Assembly: GCF_002902285.1 (NCBI RefSeq)
Contig: NZ_PPRU01000035.1
Coordinates: 1 to 64,000, forward strand
Source: Staphylococcus simulans
Lineage (GTDB): Bacteria > Bacillota > Bacilli > Staphylococcales > Staphylococcaceae
Direction of reading: 5' to 3'
Length of the DNA stretch: 64,000 bases
Every line of letters starts with the position of its first letter. Position 1 is the stretch's first letter. The position numbers and the translations under genes were made by a program. This document shows, piece after piece, positions 56,993-64,000 of the stretch. Below the pieces are notes generated by a model. That model worked only from the letters and a program-made list of their open reading frames with translations. It ran no database searches and had not been told where the DNA came from.

Positions 56993-58702
56993 GTGTCAAA
57001 AATTTCCGCAAGACAGCAGCGACTGATATTACTATTGTTTATTGATTCAATCATTGTTGCTTTTTCTGTCTTTTTGAGTTATTTAATTCTTGAACCGTAT
57101 TTCCGCGGTTATTCTTTATCATTGTTAATTTTATCATCACTGGTATTGCTGTTTTCTCATCACATCTTTGCCAGTGTATTCAACTTATACCACCGGGCTT
57201 GGGAATATGCGAGTGTCAATGAAATGATTGTCATAGTTAAAGCGGTCACATGTTCGATGGCCATGACCGTTTTAATCGTACCGTTCTTTACACATGAAGG
57301 TCCGTTTTTGAGATTATACTTCATCACATGGATGATGCATGTGTTATTAATCGGGGGCTCTCGTTTATCATGGCGTTTATTTAGAAGAACACTGGTACGT
57401 AAAGGCGTTAAACGTAAGAATACATTAGTTATCGGCGCTGGTGAAGGCGGTTCAATGTTGATTAACCAAATGTTGAAACGTCCGACTATGGGCATGGAAC
57501 CTGTTGTAGTCGTGGATGATGATCCAAAGAAACAAAAGTTGACGATTACAGAAGGAGTTAAAGTTCAAGGTACTATTGAAGATATCCCAGATTTAGTTAA
57601 TAAATATCGTATTAAAAATATCATTATTGCGATACCAACGTTAACACAACAGCGCTTAAGAGAAATTAATAGTATTTGTGAAAACACACAAGCGACTGTT
57701 TTGAAAATGCCGAACATTGAAGAAGTTATGTCAGGTAAATTAGAAGTCAGCCAATTAAAGAAAGTGGAAGTTGAAGATTTACTTGGACGTGATCCTGTAG
57801 AGTTGGACATGGAAATGATTTCAAAAGAATTAACACATCAAACGATTATGGTTACAGGTGCCGGCGGTTCAATCGGTTCTGAAATTTGTCGACAAGTGTG
57901 TCGTTTTGCACCCGCACGTATTATTTTGTTAGGACATGGTGAAAACAGTATTTACTTAATTCACCAAGAACTTCAAAAACAATACGGCGATCAAATTGAT
58001 ATCGTACCGGTTATCGCTGATATTCAAGACCGTTCACGCTTATTTAAAATCGTCAGTCATTACCAACCATATGTGGTTTACCATGCAGCTGCACATAAAC
58101 ATGTGCCGATGATGGAATATAACCCAAGTGAAGCGATTAAAAATAACGTAATCGGAACGAAAAATGTGGCTGAAGCAGCGCGAGAAGCGAGAGTATCTAA
58201 GTTCGTTATGATTTCTACAGATAAAGCAGTGAATCCGCCGAATGTGATGGGTGCGTCTAAACGTGCCGCTGAAATGATTGTACAAAGTATGAATGAAGAA
58301 AACAGTCATACGAACTTTGTGGCAGTAAGATTCGGTAATGTATTAGGTTCACGTGGTTCTGTTATCCCATTATTCAAGAAACAAATTGAAGCGGGCGGTC
58401 CAATTACAGTGACACACCCTGAAATCACACGTTACTTTATGACAATCCCTGAAGCAGCACGTCTGGTATTACAAGCAGGTGCGATTGCGGATGGCGGTGA
58501 AGTCTTCGTATTAGATATGGGAGAACCTGTTAAAATCGTAGATCTTGCGAAAAACCTAATTCGCTTAAGCGGTTATAGAGATGGAGACATTGAAATCAAA
58601 TTCACAGGTCTCAGACCTGGTGAAAAGTTATATGAAGAGTTGCTTGATGAAGACGAAATCCATCCAGAACAAGTTTATGAAAAATCTACCGCGGTAAAGT
58701 AG
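56993..58702 (+). CDS. CapD-like nucleotide-sugar epimerase/dehydratase, frameshifted near the C-terminus
   Basis: A 569-residue open part of a polysaccharide-biosynthesis SDR (CapD/PglF/FlaA1-long type). Four N-terminal membrane helices (about 10-115) are followed by a first nucleotide-binding region (GAGEGG, about 148-153) and the catalytic Rossmann domain starting GAGGSIG (289-295). The active site is the STDKAV ... MGASK variant of the long dehydratases. By family it makes a 4-keto-6-deoxy or epimerised UDP-GlcNAc for polysaccharide. After residue 563 the reading frame departs from the family: one base appears missing in an A-run at 58680-58684, so the normal last 57 or so residues lie out of frame. 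Confidence 0.85.
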   Translation: MSKISARQQRLILLLFIDSIIVAFSVFLSYLILEPYFRGYSLSLLILSSLVLLFSHHIFASVFNLYHRAWEYASVNEMIVIVKAVTCSMAMTVLIVPFFTHEGPFLRLYFITWMMHVLLIGGSRLSWRLFRRTLVRKGVKRKNTLVIGAGEGGSMLINQMLKRPTMGMEPVVVVDDDPKKQKLTITEGVKVQGTIEDIPDLVNKYRIKNIIIAIPTLTQQRLREINSICENTQATVLKMPNIEEVMSGKLEVSQLKKVEVEDLLGRDPVELDMEMISKELTHQTIMVTGAGGSIGSEICRQVCRFAPARIILLGHGENSIYLIHQELQKQYGDQIDIVPVIADIQDRSRLFKIVSHYQPYVVYHAAAHKHVPMMEYNPSEAIKNNVIGTKNVAEAAREARVSKFVMISTDKAVNPPNVMGASKRAAEMIVQSMNEENSHTNFVAVRFGNVLGSRGSVIPLFKKQIEAGGPITVTHPEITRYFMTIPEAARLVLQAGAIADGGEVFVLDMGEPVKIVDLAKNLIRLSGYRDGDIEIKFTGLRPGEKLYEELLDEDEIHPEQVYEKSTAVK

Positions 58703-58872
58703 AAGAAATGAAAAATGAAGATGTCCTACGTATTTTAGATGAGATTATTCATAGTAAGGACTATAAACAAAAATTAATTGATCTTGCGAATCATCGCTAT
58801 GACATTAACAATAAACCACAAAAAGATGATGAAGGGAACACTGACATCCCTCCCTTTCGTCTAATCAAATAA
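58685..58872 (+). pseudogene. out-of-frame C-terminal remnant of the CapD-like gene
   Basis: In the +1 frame the sequence reads IYRGKVEEMKNEDVLRILDE and continues to a stop at 58870-58872. This is the expected CapD-family continuation after YEK. Restoring one A to the five-A run at 58680-58684 would join both parts into a protein of about 626 residues. It may reflect a real mutation, slipped-strand variation or a sequencing error. Confidence 0.8.
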
Positions 58873-58882
58873 CACCTCAACT

Positions 58883-58912
58883 AAGCATCTGATGAAAATC
58901 AGGTGCTTTTGT
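58883..58912 (+). terminator. terminator after the CapD-like gene
   Basis: AAGCATCTGAT (58883-58893) pairs with ATCAGGTGCTT (58898-58908), with one G-U pair and a GAAA loop, then TTGTT. It sits right after the out-of-frame stop, which supports the longer original gene. Confidence 0.85.
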
Positions 58913-58956
58913 TAAAAGTTGACTATTACACGATAAAACCCTAATATTATCAGTGA

Positions 58957-58987
58957 TGTAAACGTTACAATTTGTGATGAAATCACA
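58957..58987 (+). promoter_or_regulatory. two adjacent palindromes upstream of galU
   Basis: TGTAA-ACG-TTACA (58957-58969) and TGTGAT-GAA-ATCACA (58973-58987) lie three bases apart, about 58 bp before the galU -10 (TATAAT 59045-59050). The second resembles CRP/FNR-type half-sites but with spacer 5 instead of 6. Confidence 0.4.
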
Positions 58988-59091
58988 GTTTGAAGATAAA
59001 GAGATGAACGTTTTAAATGTGGCTGTTTAAAAGACAAGTCAAGGTATAATCTTGATAATTTCAGACCACCTGATGAAAAAGGAGATATTGT

Positions 59092-59958
59092 ATGACTAAG
59101 ATTAAAAAAGCAGTAATTCCCGCAGCAGGCCTAGGAACACGTTTCCTACCAGCAACAAAAGCGATGCCGAAAGAAATGTTGCCGATTTTAGATAAGCCGA
59201 CGATTCAATATATCGTTGAAGAAGCCTATCGCGCAGGAATTGAAGACATTATTATTGTGACAGGTAAACACAAACGTGCCATTGAAGATCACTTTGATAA
59301 TCAAGTTGAACTTGAAAACAACTTAAGAGAAAAAGGCAAAACAGATTTATTAGAGAAAGTGCAACGCTCTACACACTTAGCCAACGTATTTTATGTCCGT
59401 CAGCGTGAACAAAAAGGTTTAGGCCATGCGATTTGGACAGCAAGACAATTCATCGGTAATGAACCATTCGCTGTTTTACTTGGTGATGATATTGTGGAAT
59501 CTGATACACCAGCGATTAAACAATTAATGGATGTTTATGATGAAACAGGCAAATCTGTCATCGGTGTACAAACAGTGCCAGAAAAGGAAACACACCGTTA
59601 TGGTATTGTGAAACCTGAGAAGCAAAATGGGCGTTTGTATGAAGTGGAAAAATTCGTCGAAAAACCAGCGCCAGGGACAGCACCATCAAACCTTGCGATT
59701 ATGGGGCGTTATGTCTTAACACCTGAAATATTCGATTATTTATCTACGCAAGATAAAGGCAGCGGCGGCGAAATTCAATTAACAGATGCGATTGAACGCT
59801 TGAATCATGACGATGAAGTGTTTGCGTATGATTTTGAAGGACATCGTTTTGATGTTGGAGAGAAAATCGGTTTCGTTAAAACGACGATTGCTTATGCATT
59901 AAAAGATGATGAAATGAAAGAAGAAATCAAATCATATATCCAATCTTTAGATTTATAA
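59092..59958 (+). CDS. galU: UTP-glucose-1-phosphate uridylyltransferase
   Basis: A 288-residue nucleotidyltransferase making UDP-glucose. N-terminal [19 protein letters not shown] contains the nucleotide loop and catalytic Lys, LLGDDIVE the metal Asp, and [17 protein letters not shown] the sugar-binding region. UDP-glucose feeds glycolipid/teichoic-acid synthesis. AAAGGAG precedes the ATG. Monocistronic between terminators. Confidence 0.93.
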   Translation: MTKIKKAVIPAAGLGTRFLPATKAMPKEMLPILDKPTIQYIVEEAYRAGIEDIIIVTGKHKRAIEDHFDNQVELENNLREKGKTDLLEKVQRSTHLANVFYVRQREQKGLGHAIWTARQFIGNEPFAVLLGDDIVESDTPAIKQLMDVYDETGKSVIGVQTVPEKETHRYGIVKPEKQNGRLYEVEKFVEKPAPGTAPSNLAIMGRYVLTPEIFDYLSTQDKGSGGEIQLTDAIERLNHDDEVFAYDFEGHRFDVGEKIGFVKTTIAYALKDDEMKEEIKSYIQSLDL

Positions 59959-59970
59959 GCCATAATTTAT

Positions 59971-60006
59971 AACAGAGGATGTTTATTCGCATCTTCTGTT
60001 TTTTTC
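59971..60006 (+). terminator. galU terminator
   Basis: AACAGAGGATG (59971-59981) pairs with CATCTTCTGTT (59990-60000), with one G-U pair, followed by a T-run. Confidence 0.9.
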
Positions 60007-60028
60007 ATGCACAAAATAGGAAGTTTCC

Positions 60029-60053
60029 GTTATAGATTAATAACTTAGGGTAT
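60029..60053 (+). promoter_or_regulatory. possible sigma-B promoter of uspA
   Basis: GTTATA (60029-60034), 13-bp spacer, GGGTAT (60048-60053). The -10 is a perfect sigma-B element and the -35 has one mismatch to GWTTWW. It fits a stress gene 54 bp upstream of the start. Confidence 0.45.
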
Positions 60054-60106
60054 ATTAATAATGAATAGGTTAATACTAAACTTTATCAAGAAAGAAGTGA
60101 AGTTGT

Positions 60107-60529
60107 ATGTATAATAATATTTTAGTACCGTATGATTTCGGTAATGCGTTCAACAATGTACCAGACCAATTAGAAGCTTTAACAAGAGGAAATGATCAAG
60201 CCAAAATCACTGTGTATCATGTGATTTCTGAAACTGAATTAGCAAACTATGTACGTTATCAAAACAAACACTTTGAAGAAGTGACAAAAGAAAAAGAAGT
60301 CGACATGAAACCATTTATACAAATCCTTGAAGATAAAGGCATGAACTGTGAAATTGTCTTTACAACAGGTAGTCCGACAATTGAAATTTTAGATGAGTTA
60401 GAGAAAAATCATTATGATATCGTTGTGATGAGTAACAAACGTTCTCGCATTGAAATTAAACACGTACTAGGCCATGTGACTCATAAAGTCGCAAAACGTT
60501 CTAATACGCCAGTATTAATCGTTAAGTAA
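60107..60529 (+). CDS. universal stress protein UspA family
   Basis: A 140-residue UspA-fold protein. It opens MYNNILVPYDFGNAF, and the C-terminal segment VLGHVTHKVAKRSNTPVLIVK contains the G-x9-G-(S/T)-type ATP loop in degenerate form (GHVTHKV). It may therefore bind ATP weakly or not at all. Monocistronic, with a sigma-B-like promoter and a UUCG terminator. Confidence 0.88.
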   Translation: MYNNILVPYDFGNAFNNVPDQLEALTRGNDQAKITVYHVISETELANYVRYQNKHFEEVTKEKEVDMKPFIQILEDKGMNCEIVFTTGSPTIEILDELEKNHYDIVVMSNKRSRIEIKHVLGHVTHKVAKRSNTPVLIVK

Positions 60530-60564
60530 ATCTATAACATGGTCGTTGAATAGATATGACAGTT

Positions 60565-60590
60565 AGAAACCGCTTCGGCGGTTTCTTTTA
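60565..60590 (+). terminator. UUCG-tetraloop terminator after uspA
   Basis: AGAAACCGC, loop TTCG, GCGGTTTCT, then TTTA. Confidence 0.92.
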
Positions 60591-60640
60591 CATTTCTCTG
60601 ATAAAAAGGGGTAGAGGTAAGAAAAAGAGGAGGTATTTCC

Positions 60641-61555
60641 ATGGAAATCTTAAAGTATCAAGATTGGAAAGAAGAGCATCAAACATTACATTTAATTGCG
60701 CAAATACTAGGTAAATATAAATTAGCGTGTGCTTATCAAGCACCTCAATGGGAACATGTAGTCTTAAATATTACACCTGAAGGCTTTACGACAGGGATGT
60801 TGTATTTTGGTGAAAAATATTTCTCAATCAGCGTGAACGTATTAGACGATCAAATCGAAGTGCGTGTGAATGAAGATATGACAACCTTCCCACTACAAGA
60901 TGGTAAAACAGTTCAAGACTACTACAAACAAATCACAGGAACAGTTAAAGAGTTTGATATTGAAGTTGACATTAATCCAGAACCTCAAGAATTGGCAGAT
61001 AAAACACCATTTGATGAAGATACGAAACATCACCATTATGACCATGATAAAGCAGTGAAAGCTATCCAACTCTTTCAGTATGCGAATCGTGCATTAGAAC
61101 GCTTTGTGCACCCTTTACGTGCACGTGTAGAAGGTCCTGGTTTATTCTGGGGAACATTCGATGTATCAACATTAGTGGTGTATAACGAAATGCATGAAAC
61201 ATTCAAACCACGCCAAGTGATTGAATATGGTTGTTTCGATGAACGTTTTGTAGAATTTGGTTTCTGGTTCGGTGATGATAACTTTGAAGGACCTACTTTC
61301 TTCGTCTTACCTTATCCATTCGTAGATGCTGACTTTACGTATGAAGGTACATTACCAGAAGGCGCTTATTTCAGTAAACAATTAACAGAATTTGTTTATG
61401 AGTTACAACGCGGTGATTTAGATGAATTAGATACGATAGATGAAACATTTAAACGCGGCTTTGAAATCTTTACTGAGCACCAAGGTTGGGAAGACACGTC
61501 ACATTATACGATTCCATTGAATATGCCGAAGAATAACGTATCAGACCATGAGTAA
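60641..61555 (+). CDS. DUF5996 family protein
   Basis: A 304-residue soluble protein of the DUF5996 type. Typical stretches are RARVEGPGLFWGTFDVS, ARYC-like EYGCFDERFVEFGFWFGDDN and PTFFVLPYPF. A HHHYDHD cluster (about 131-137) could bind a metal. Function is unknown in the family. AGGAGG precedes the ATG. The next gene (queH) follows after 73 bp without a terminator, so the two may be co-transcribed. Confidence 0.8.
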   Translation: MEILKYQDWKEEHQTLHLIAQILGKYKLACAYQAPQWEHVVLNITPEGFTTGMLYFGEKYFSISVNVLDDQIEVRVNEDMTTFPLQDGKTVQDYYKQITGTVKEFDIEVDINPEPQELADKTPFDEDTKHHHYDHDKAVKAIQLFQYANRALERFVHPLRARVEGPGLFWGTFDVSTLVVYNEMHETFKPRQVIEYGCFDERFVEFGFWFGDDNFEGPTFFVLPYPFVDADFTYEGTLPEGAYFSKQLTEFVYELQRGDLDELDTIDETFKRGFEIFTEHQGWEDTSHYTIPLNMPKNNVSDHE

Positions 61556-61628
61556 TAGCACATCTATGATAATTCCGTTATAATAAACGTACATATAAAT
61601 TCTCAACTAAGAAGGAGCGAAGACATCC

Positions 61629-62369
61629 ATGATTGAAATGGACGGCATTGTAGCCAAGATGAAAAATCAAAAAATCAATTACGATAGAGTCTTAAAGAAA
61701 ATGATACAGCAATGGGAGCGCTCAGAGGAACGTCCTAAAATCTTATTGCACAGTTGTTGTGCGCCTTGTAGTACGTATGTGTTAGAGTTTTTGACACAGT
61801 ATGCGGATGTGGCGATTTATTTTGCGAACCCGAATATTCATCCAAAGAAAGAATATGAACGTCGTGCGTATGTACAAGAAGCATTTATTAAAGATTTCAA
61901 TGAACGTAATGGGACAAATGTCCGCTATATCGAAGCCCCTTACAAGCCGCATGAATTTATGAAGATGGCGAAAGAACGTGGTGTGACAGATGAACCAGAA
62001 GGCGGCTTACGTTGTACGGCATGTTTTGAAATGCGTTTGGATATGGTGGCAGAAGCGGCTGTCAAATATGGTTATGATTATTTCGGCAGCGCATTAACAT
62101 TATCGCCAAAGAAAAATGCGCAGTTGATTAATGAAATAGGATCAGAAGTTCAAAAATTATATGATGTTAATTATTTACCGAGTGATTTCAAAAAAAATAA
62201 AGGCTATGAACGTTCTTTAGAAATGTGTCGAGACTATAATATTTATCGTCAATGTTATTGTGGCTGTGTTTTTGCGGCACAAGCACAAGGGATTGACTTT
62301 AAAGAAGTGAATAAAGCAGCCCAAGCTTTCTTTGATGAGCTTGAGCACAATGAAACTACACAATCATAA
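61629..62369 (+). CDS. queH: epoxyqueuosine reductase QueH
   Basis: A 246-residue QueH (DUF208) enzyme, catalysing the last step of queuosine biosynthesis in tRNA, in place of QueG. The conserved cysteines that hold the iron-sulfur and second metal site are visible: HSCCAPC (C43, C44, C47), CTACFEMR and the C-terminal QCYCGC. Length is typical. AAGGAG lies 11 bases upstream of the ATG. Confidence 0.9.
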   Translation: MIEMDGIVAKMKNQKINYDRVLKKMIQQWERSEERPKILLHSCCAPCSTYVLEFLTQYADVAIYFANPNIHPKKEYERRAYVQEAFIKDFNERNGTNVRYIEAPYKPHEFMKMAKERGVTDEPEGGLRCTACFEMRLDMVAEAAVKYGYDYFGSALTLSPKKNAQLINEIGSEVQKLYDVNYLPSDFKKNKGYERSLEMCRDYNIYRQCYCGCVFAAQAQGIDFKEVNKAAQAFFDELEHNETTQS

Positions 62370-62376
62370 ATCAATT

Positions 62377-62436
62377 AAGCTCCCGATGAGGCAGGCACTG
62401 ATACAGTGAATCCTTTATCGGGAGCTTTTTTTTTTA
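62377..62436 (+). terminator. queH terminator
   Basis: AAGCTCCCGAT (62377-62387) pairs with ATCGGGAGCTT (62417-62427) around an inner CACTG/CAGTG hairpin, followed by ten T. It ends at the stop codon of the convergent DUF3021 gene. Confidence 0.95.
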
Positions 62437-62892
62437 TTTGAGTTTGTGATTAATCTCATTGACTAAGCGTTTATTCTTAATATAGTTGATGATCCAAATC
62501 ATACTGTAGATGAAGAGGAAGATGAGTGTAAATACCAAGATATTTAATAAATCGAGCGGGAACCATCCAGCTAACATCGCAAGCGGTAAGAATCCAACAT
62601 AACAGAGTACTAAATGGACGAGTGTTGTTTTAAGCAAGCTCCAATCTGTTTTATAATAAATCATTTCAGCGAGTGTGAAGAGTACACCAATTAATCCCCA
62701 TATGATGACACATACGAACATGGTCATCACTTCAGAAAGATGTGTATGATAGTACATTCCCATTGTTGAAACGGGTGATAAGGGTTCGTATTGACCTTGC
62801 GCAAAAATAAACGAGAAGATAAGAGACATTGTGATACCTATCGTTATGCCAACCATAAAACCGATACATAATTGTTTAATCATATGTTTCAT
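62434..62892 (-). CDS. DUF3021 membrane protein
   Basis: A 152-residue protein with four transmembrane helices, the DUF3021 family normally encoded with a LytTR-domain regulator. It overlaps that gene by four bases. By analogy with LytTR/inhibitor pairs, the membrane protein may hold the regulator inactive. Confidence 0.88.
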   Translation of the reverse strand: MKHMIKQLCIGFMVGITIGITMSLIFSFIFAQGQYEPLSPVSTMGMYYHTHLSEVMTMFVCVIIWGLIGVLFTLAEMIYYKTDWSLLKTTLVHLVLCYVGFLPLAMLAGWFPLDLLNILVFTLIFLFIYSMIWIINYIKNKRLVNEINHKLK

Positions 62893-63329
62893 TGGAATAA
62901 CCTCGCTTTCAATTGTTTTAAATAACGTCGTGAGGAATAAGTTGCTTCACCATGTTTCATTTCGATATGAATCATACCGTTTTTACTTAAGCTTAAGTGC
63001 TTAATATTATGCATGTTAATGATTTCTGATTGTGAGATTCTGATGAAATCCTTTGGCAAGGATTGTTCTAGCTGATAAAAGCGCTGTTGAATGTGCAGAC
63101 GATGCGAGGTTGTATAGGCGAAGAGTTTGCGCTGTTCTGAACGGATGTAGAGGAAATCTTCTATGGGGAAGCGGTATGTTTTATCATTTTCTTTGCCTGT
63201 TAAAGTTTGAATGGTTGATGTTTGTTGTGCAGCTTGTATAATCGCATCGACTGTTTTGGAATGTTCGTGTGCGTAAATATCAACATATTCTTCAGGATAA
63301 GTCGGATCAAAATAGGAATTGATTTTCAT
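62889..63329 (-). CDS. LytTR-domain DNA-binding regulator
   Basis: A 146-residue protein that is mainly a LytTR DNA-binding domain (FLYIRSEQRKLFAYT ... FIRISQSEIINMHNIKHL ... YSSRRYLKQLK), without a receiver domain. I use ATG 63329 (GAGGAG nine bases upstream), not GTG 63335. It is coupled to DUF3021. LytTR proteins often control their own promoter, and a palindrome overlaps the promoter here. Confidence 0.88.
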   Translation of the reverse strand: MKINSYFDPTYPEEYVDIYAHEHSKTVDAIIQAAQQTSTIQTLTGKENDKTYRFPIEDFLYIRSEQRKLFAYTTSHRLHIQQRFYQLEQSLPKDFIRISQSEIINMHNIKHLSLSKNGMIHIEMKHGEATYSSRRYLKQLKARLFQ

Positions 63330-63380
63330 GAGCACTCGCTCCTCTCTTTAATTCTATTAAAGCAGAGCTTGATGATTATG

Positions 63381-63408
63381 AGAATAGTTTTGATACATGT
63401 GGTATCAA
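63381..63408 (-). promoter_or_regulatory. LytTR gene promoter with overlapping palindrome
   Basis: On the minus strand: TTGATA (63403-63408), 16-bp spacer, TATTCT (63381-63386). The palindrome TTGATAC-CACAT-GTATCAA (63390-63408) covers the -35 and spacer and is a plausible operator. Confidence 0.5.
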
Positions 63409-63430
63409 GGGGACGACAAGTGGTTAAAAA

Positions 63431-63467
63431 ACAAAAAAAGAGAGAAGGTCTGGGGAAACCTTCTCTC
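63431..63467 (-). terminator. intrinsic terminator of the right-end RNA
   Basis: GAGAGAAGGT/ACCTTCTCTC perfect 10-bp stem with loop TTCCCCAG (minus strand), followed by TTTTTTTG. The loop carries the same CCCC motif as the other hairpins. Confidence 0.92.
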
Positions 63468-63525
63468 CATTACAGTGATTTTAGAAATGAAGGGGAATCA
63501 TTTCTAGTACTTGTAATAACAATAT

Positions 63526-63669
63526 CAATTTTTAAGGAGTTTACTCATTGTTCAATACACTCAGGGGAAAGTGTATTGAGACTAACCATTTAGTATATTT
63601 CTATCAGAGTTCATCAATATGATTGGTTATCATTCTTATTACTTACTTTGCCTACAATTTTTAAGGAGT
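63526..63669 (-). repeat. 15-bp direct repeat inside the right-end RNA
   Basis: The sequence CAATTTTTAAGGAGT (plus strand) occurs at 63526-63540 and again at 63655-63669, 129 bp apart. In the minus-strand RNA it reads ACTCCTTAAAAATTG, which is complementary to an AAGGAGT ribosome site. Confidence 0.9.
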
Positions 63670-64000
63670 GGATTGAGCATGTATGACATGCAGACGTTGA
63701 ATCCTCTGTCATCCAATCTATCTGTTTCATGAATGCTCAACTTTTGAATATACCTACGACTCATTTTTAGAGATAAGCTCGTGCATTCGATTCATATTAT
63801 CGGGGCACATCATTCCTTACAGCCGCTTACGAAAGTTGGGAGTATACTAAGTAAATGGTTGGGGAGCCACTTACTTTAAAATGCAGCTGTTTTGAAATTT
63901 TGTTGTTAATTTGATGTATCAGGGGAAACACATCAAAGTTTAATATGATTCGAATATGTCAGCATCGAAATTAGGATGGGGTAATCCTGTCTTCGTTTTC

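Larger units (their letters stand above)
63431..64000 (-). ncRNA. large multi-hairpin regulatory RNA with CCCC-motif loops (5' end beyond window)
   Basis: No credible protein is encoded over about 570 bp. On the minus strand the region ends in a perfect intrinsic terminator (stem 63440-63449/63458-63467, then seven U). Upstream are further strong hairpins with exposed C-rich loops: 63482-63506, 63552-63579, 63849-63876, 63910-63937 and 63973-63988. Loop motifs are UUCCCC in four cases, CUCCCC and UACCCC in others. Long-range stems (63673-63680/63733-63740; 63819-63826/63883-63890) organise the whole. A 15-nt segment ACTCCTTAAAAATTG occurs twice. This resembles staphylococcal C-rich-loop riboregulators in logic, but I cannot match it to a named RNA. 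Confidence 0.7.

Noticed and set aside
58973-58987. CRP/FNR/ArcR box upstream of galU
   Set aside because: Half-sites fit but the spacer is 5 rather than 6 bp; kept only as an unassigned palindrome.
63222-63593. 123-codon plus-strand ORF
   Set aside because: It runs antisense through the LytTR gene and through RNA hairpins, with no ribosome site and no coding-like composition.
63680-63733. Short ORF starting ATG 63680 behind AAGGAG
   Set aside because: The 17-codon product has a long ribosome-site spacing, lies within a long-range stem, and runs against the direction of the terminator.
63910-63990. Interpretation of the right-end hairpins as plus-strand GGGGA (CsrA-type) loops
   Set aside because: The perfect terminator at 63431-63467 has its U-run only on the minus strand, and to my knowledge staphylococci lack CsrA; the minus-strand reading explains more.
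63431-64000. RNAIII of the agr locus
   Set aside because: A transcript of about 514 nt ending at 63431 should carry a delta-toxin ORF near 63780-63860; none is present in any minus frame. The flanking queH and LytTR genes are also not the usual agr neighbours.
1-64000. CRISPR arrays, IS elements or prophage
   Set aside because: No regularly spaced repeats, transposase, integrase or structural phage genes were found.

Overview
The window looks like the chromosome of a coagulase-negative Staphylococcus. It is AT-rich with strong AGGAGG ribosome sites, and it carries staphylococcal-type families: FeoAB with a small Cys-rich partner, the PxpABC/AccBC block, a LytTR/DUF3021 pair, a CapA/CapD-like pair and an LPAAG-sorted surface protein. 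A beta-glucuronidase operon and allantoin catabolism fit the simulans/carnosus side of the genus better than S. aureus, but that placement is inference. I see no rRNA, tRNA, IS element, prophage or CRISPR array.

Layout. 0-8 kb: secreted metallophosphoesterase, lipoprotein, NAD-dependent sugar epimerase, a MerR regulator with an ABC exporter, and a free-standing XRE/ImmA-IrrE peptidase. 8-25.6 kb: a complete allantoin-to-carbamoyl-phosphate route (pucR, permease, allB, allC and a second M20 amidase, allE, two allD, the FdrA/YlbE/YlbF oxamate carbamoyltransferase set, carbamate kinase, and an MFS carrier). It ends in substrate-level ATP formation and nitrogen release. 25.7-36 kb: a DUF1801 protein and an AraC regulator, then a seven-gene hexuronide operon (kdgA-kdgK-transporter-uxaC-uxuA-uxuB-uidA) that takes glucuronides to pyruvate and glyceraldehyde 3-phosphate. 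A perfect CcpA cre box lies upstream.

36-42 kb: PepSY membrane protein, MFS carrier, LPAAG surface protein and two tandem PTS-IIC-like membrane proteins. 42.7-48.3 kb: pxpB-pxpC-accB-accC-pxpA plus an NRAMP-fold carrier lacking the metal motifs. Its parts match those of a split urea-carboxylase-like enzyme. 48.4-55.4 kb: xylulokinase, small genes, a PadR/HAAS pair, and feoA-feoB with a Cys-rich protein under a near-perfect Fur box. 55.4-60.5 kb: a long non-coding region, then CapA-like and CapD-like genes (the latter frameshifted in an A-run), galU and uspA. 60.6-63.3 kb: DUF5996, queH, and DUF3021/LytTR.

The most unusual object is the right-hand end (63431 to the window edge). Read on the minus strand it is at least 570 nt of highly structured, apparently non-coding RNA ending in a perfect intrinsic terminator. 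It has at least six hairpins whose loops show a CCCC motif (mostly UUCCCC) and two copies of a 15-nt ACTCCTTAAAAATTG segment. These are Shine-Dalgarno-complementary signals, so a large multi-loop regulatory RNA is the likely reading.
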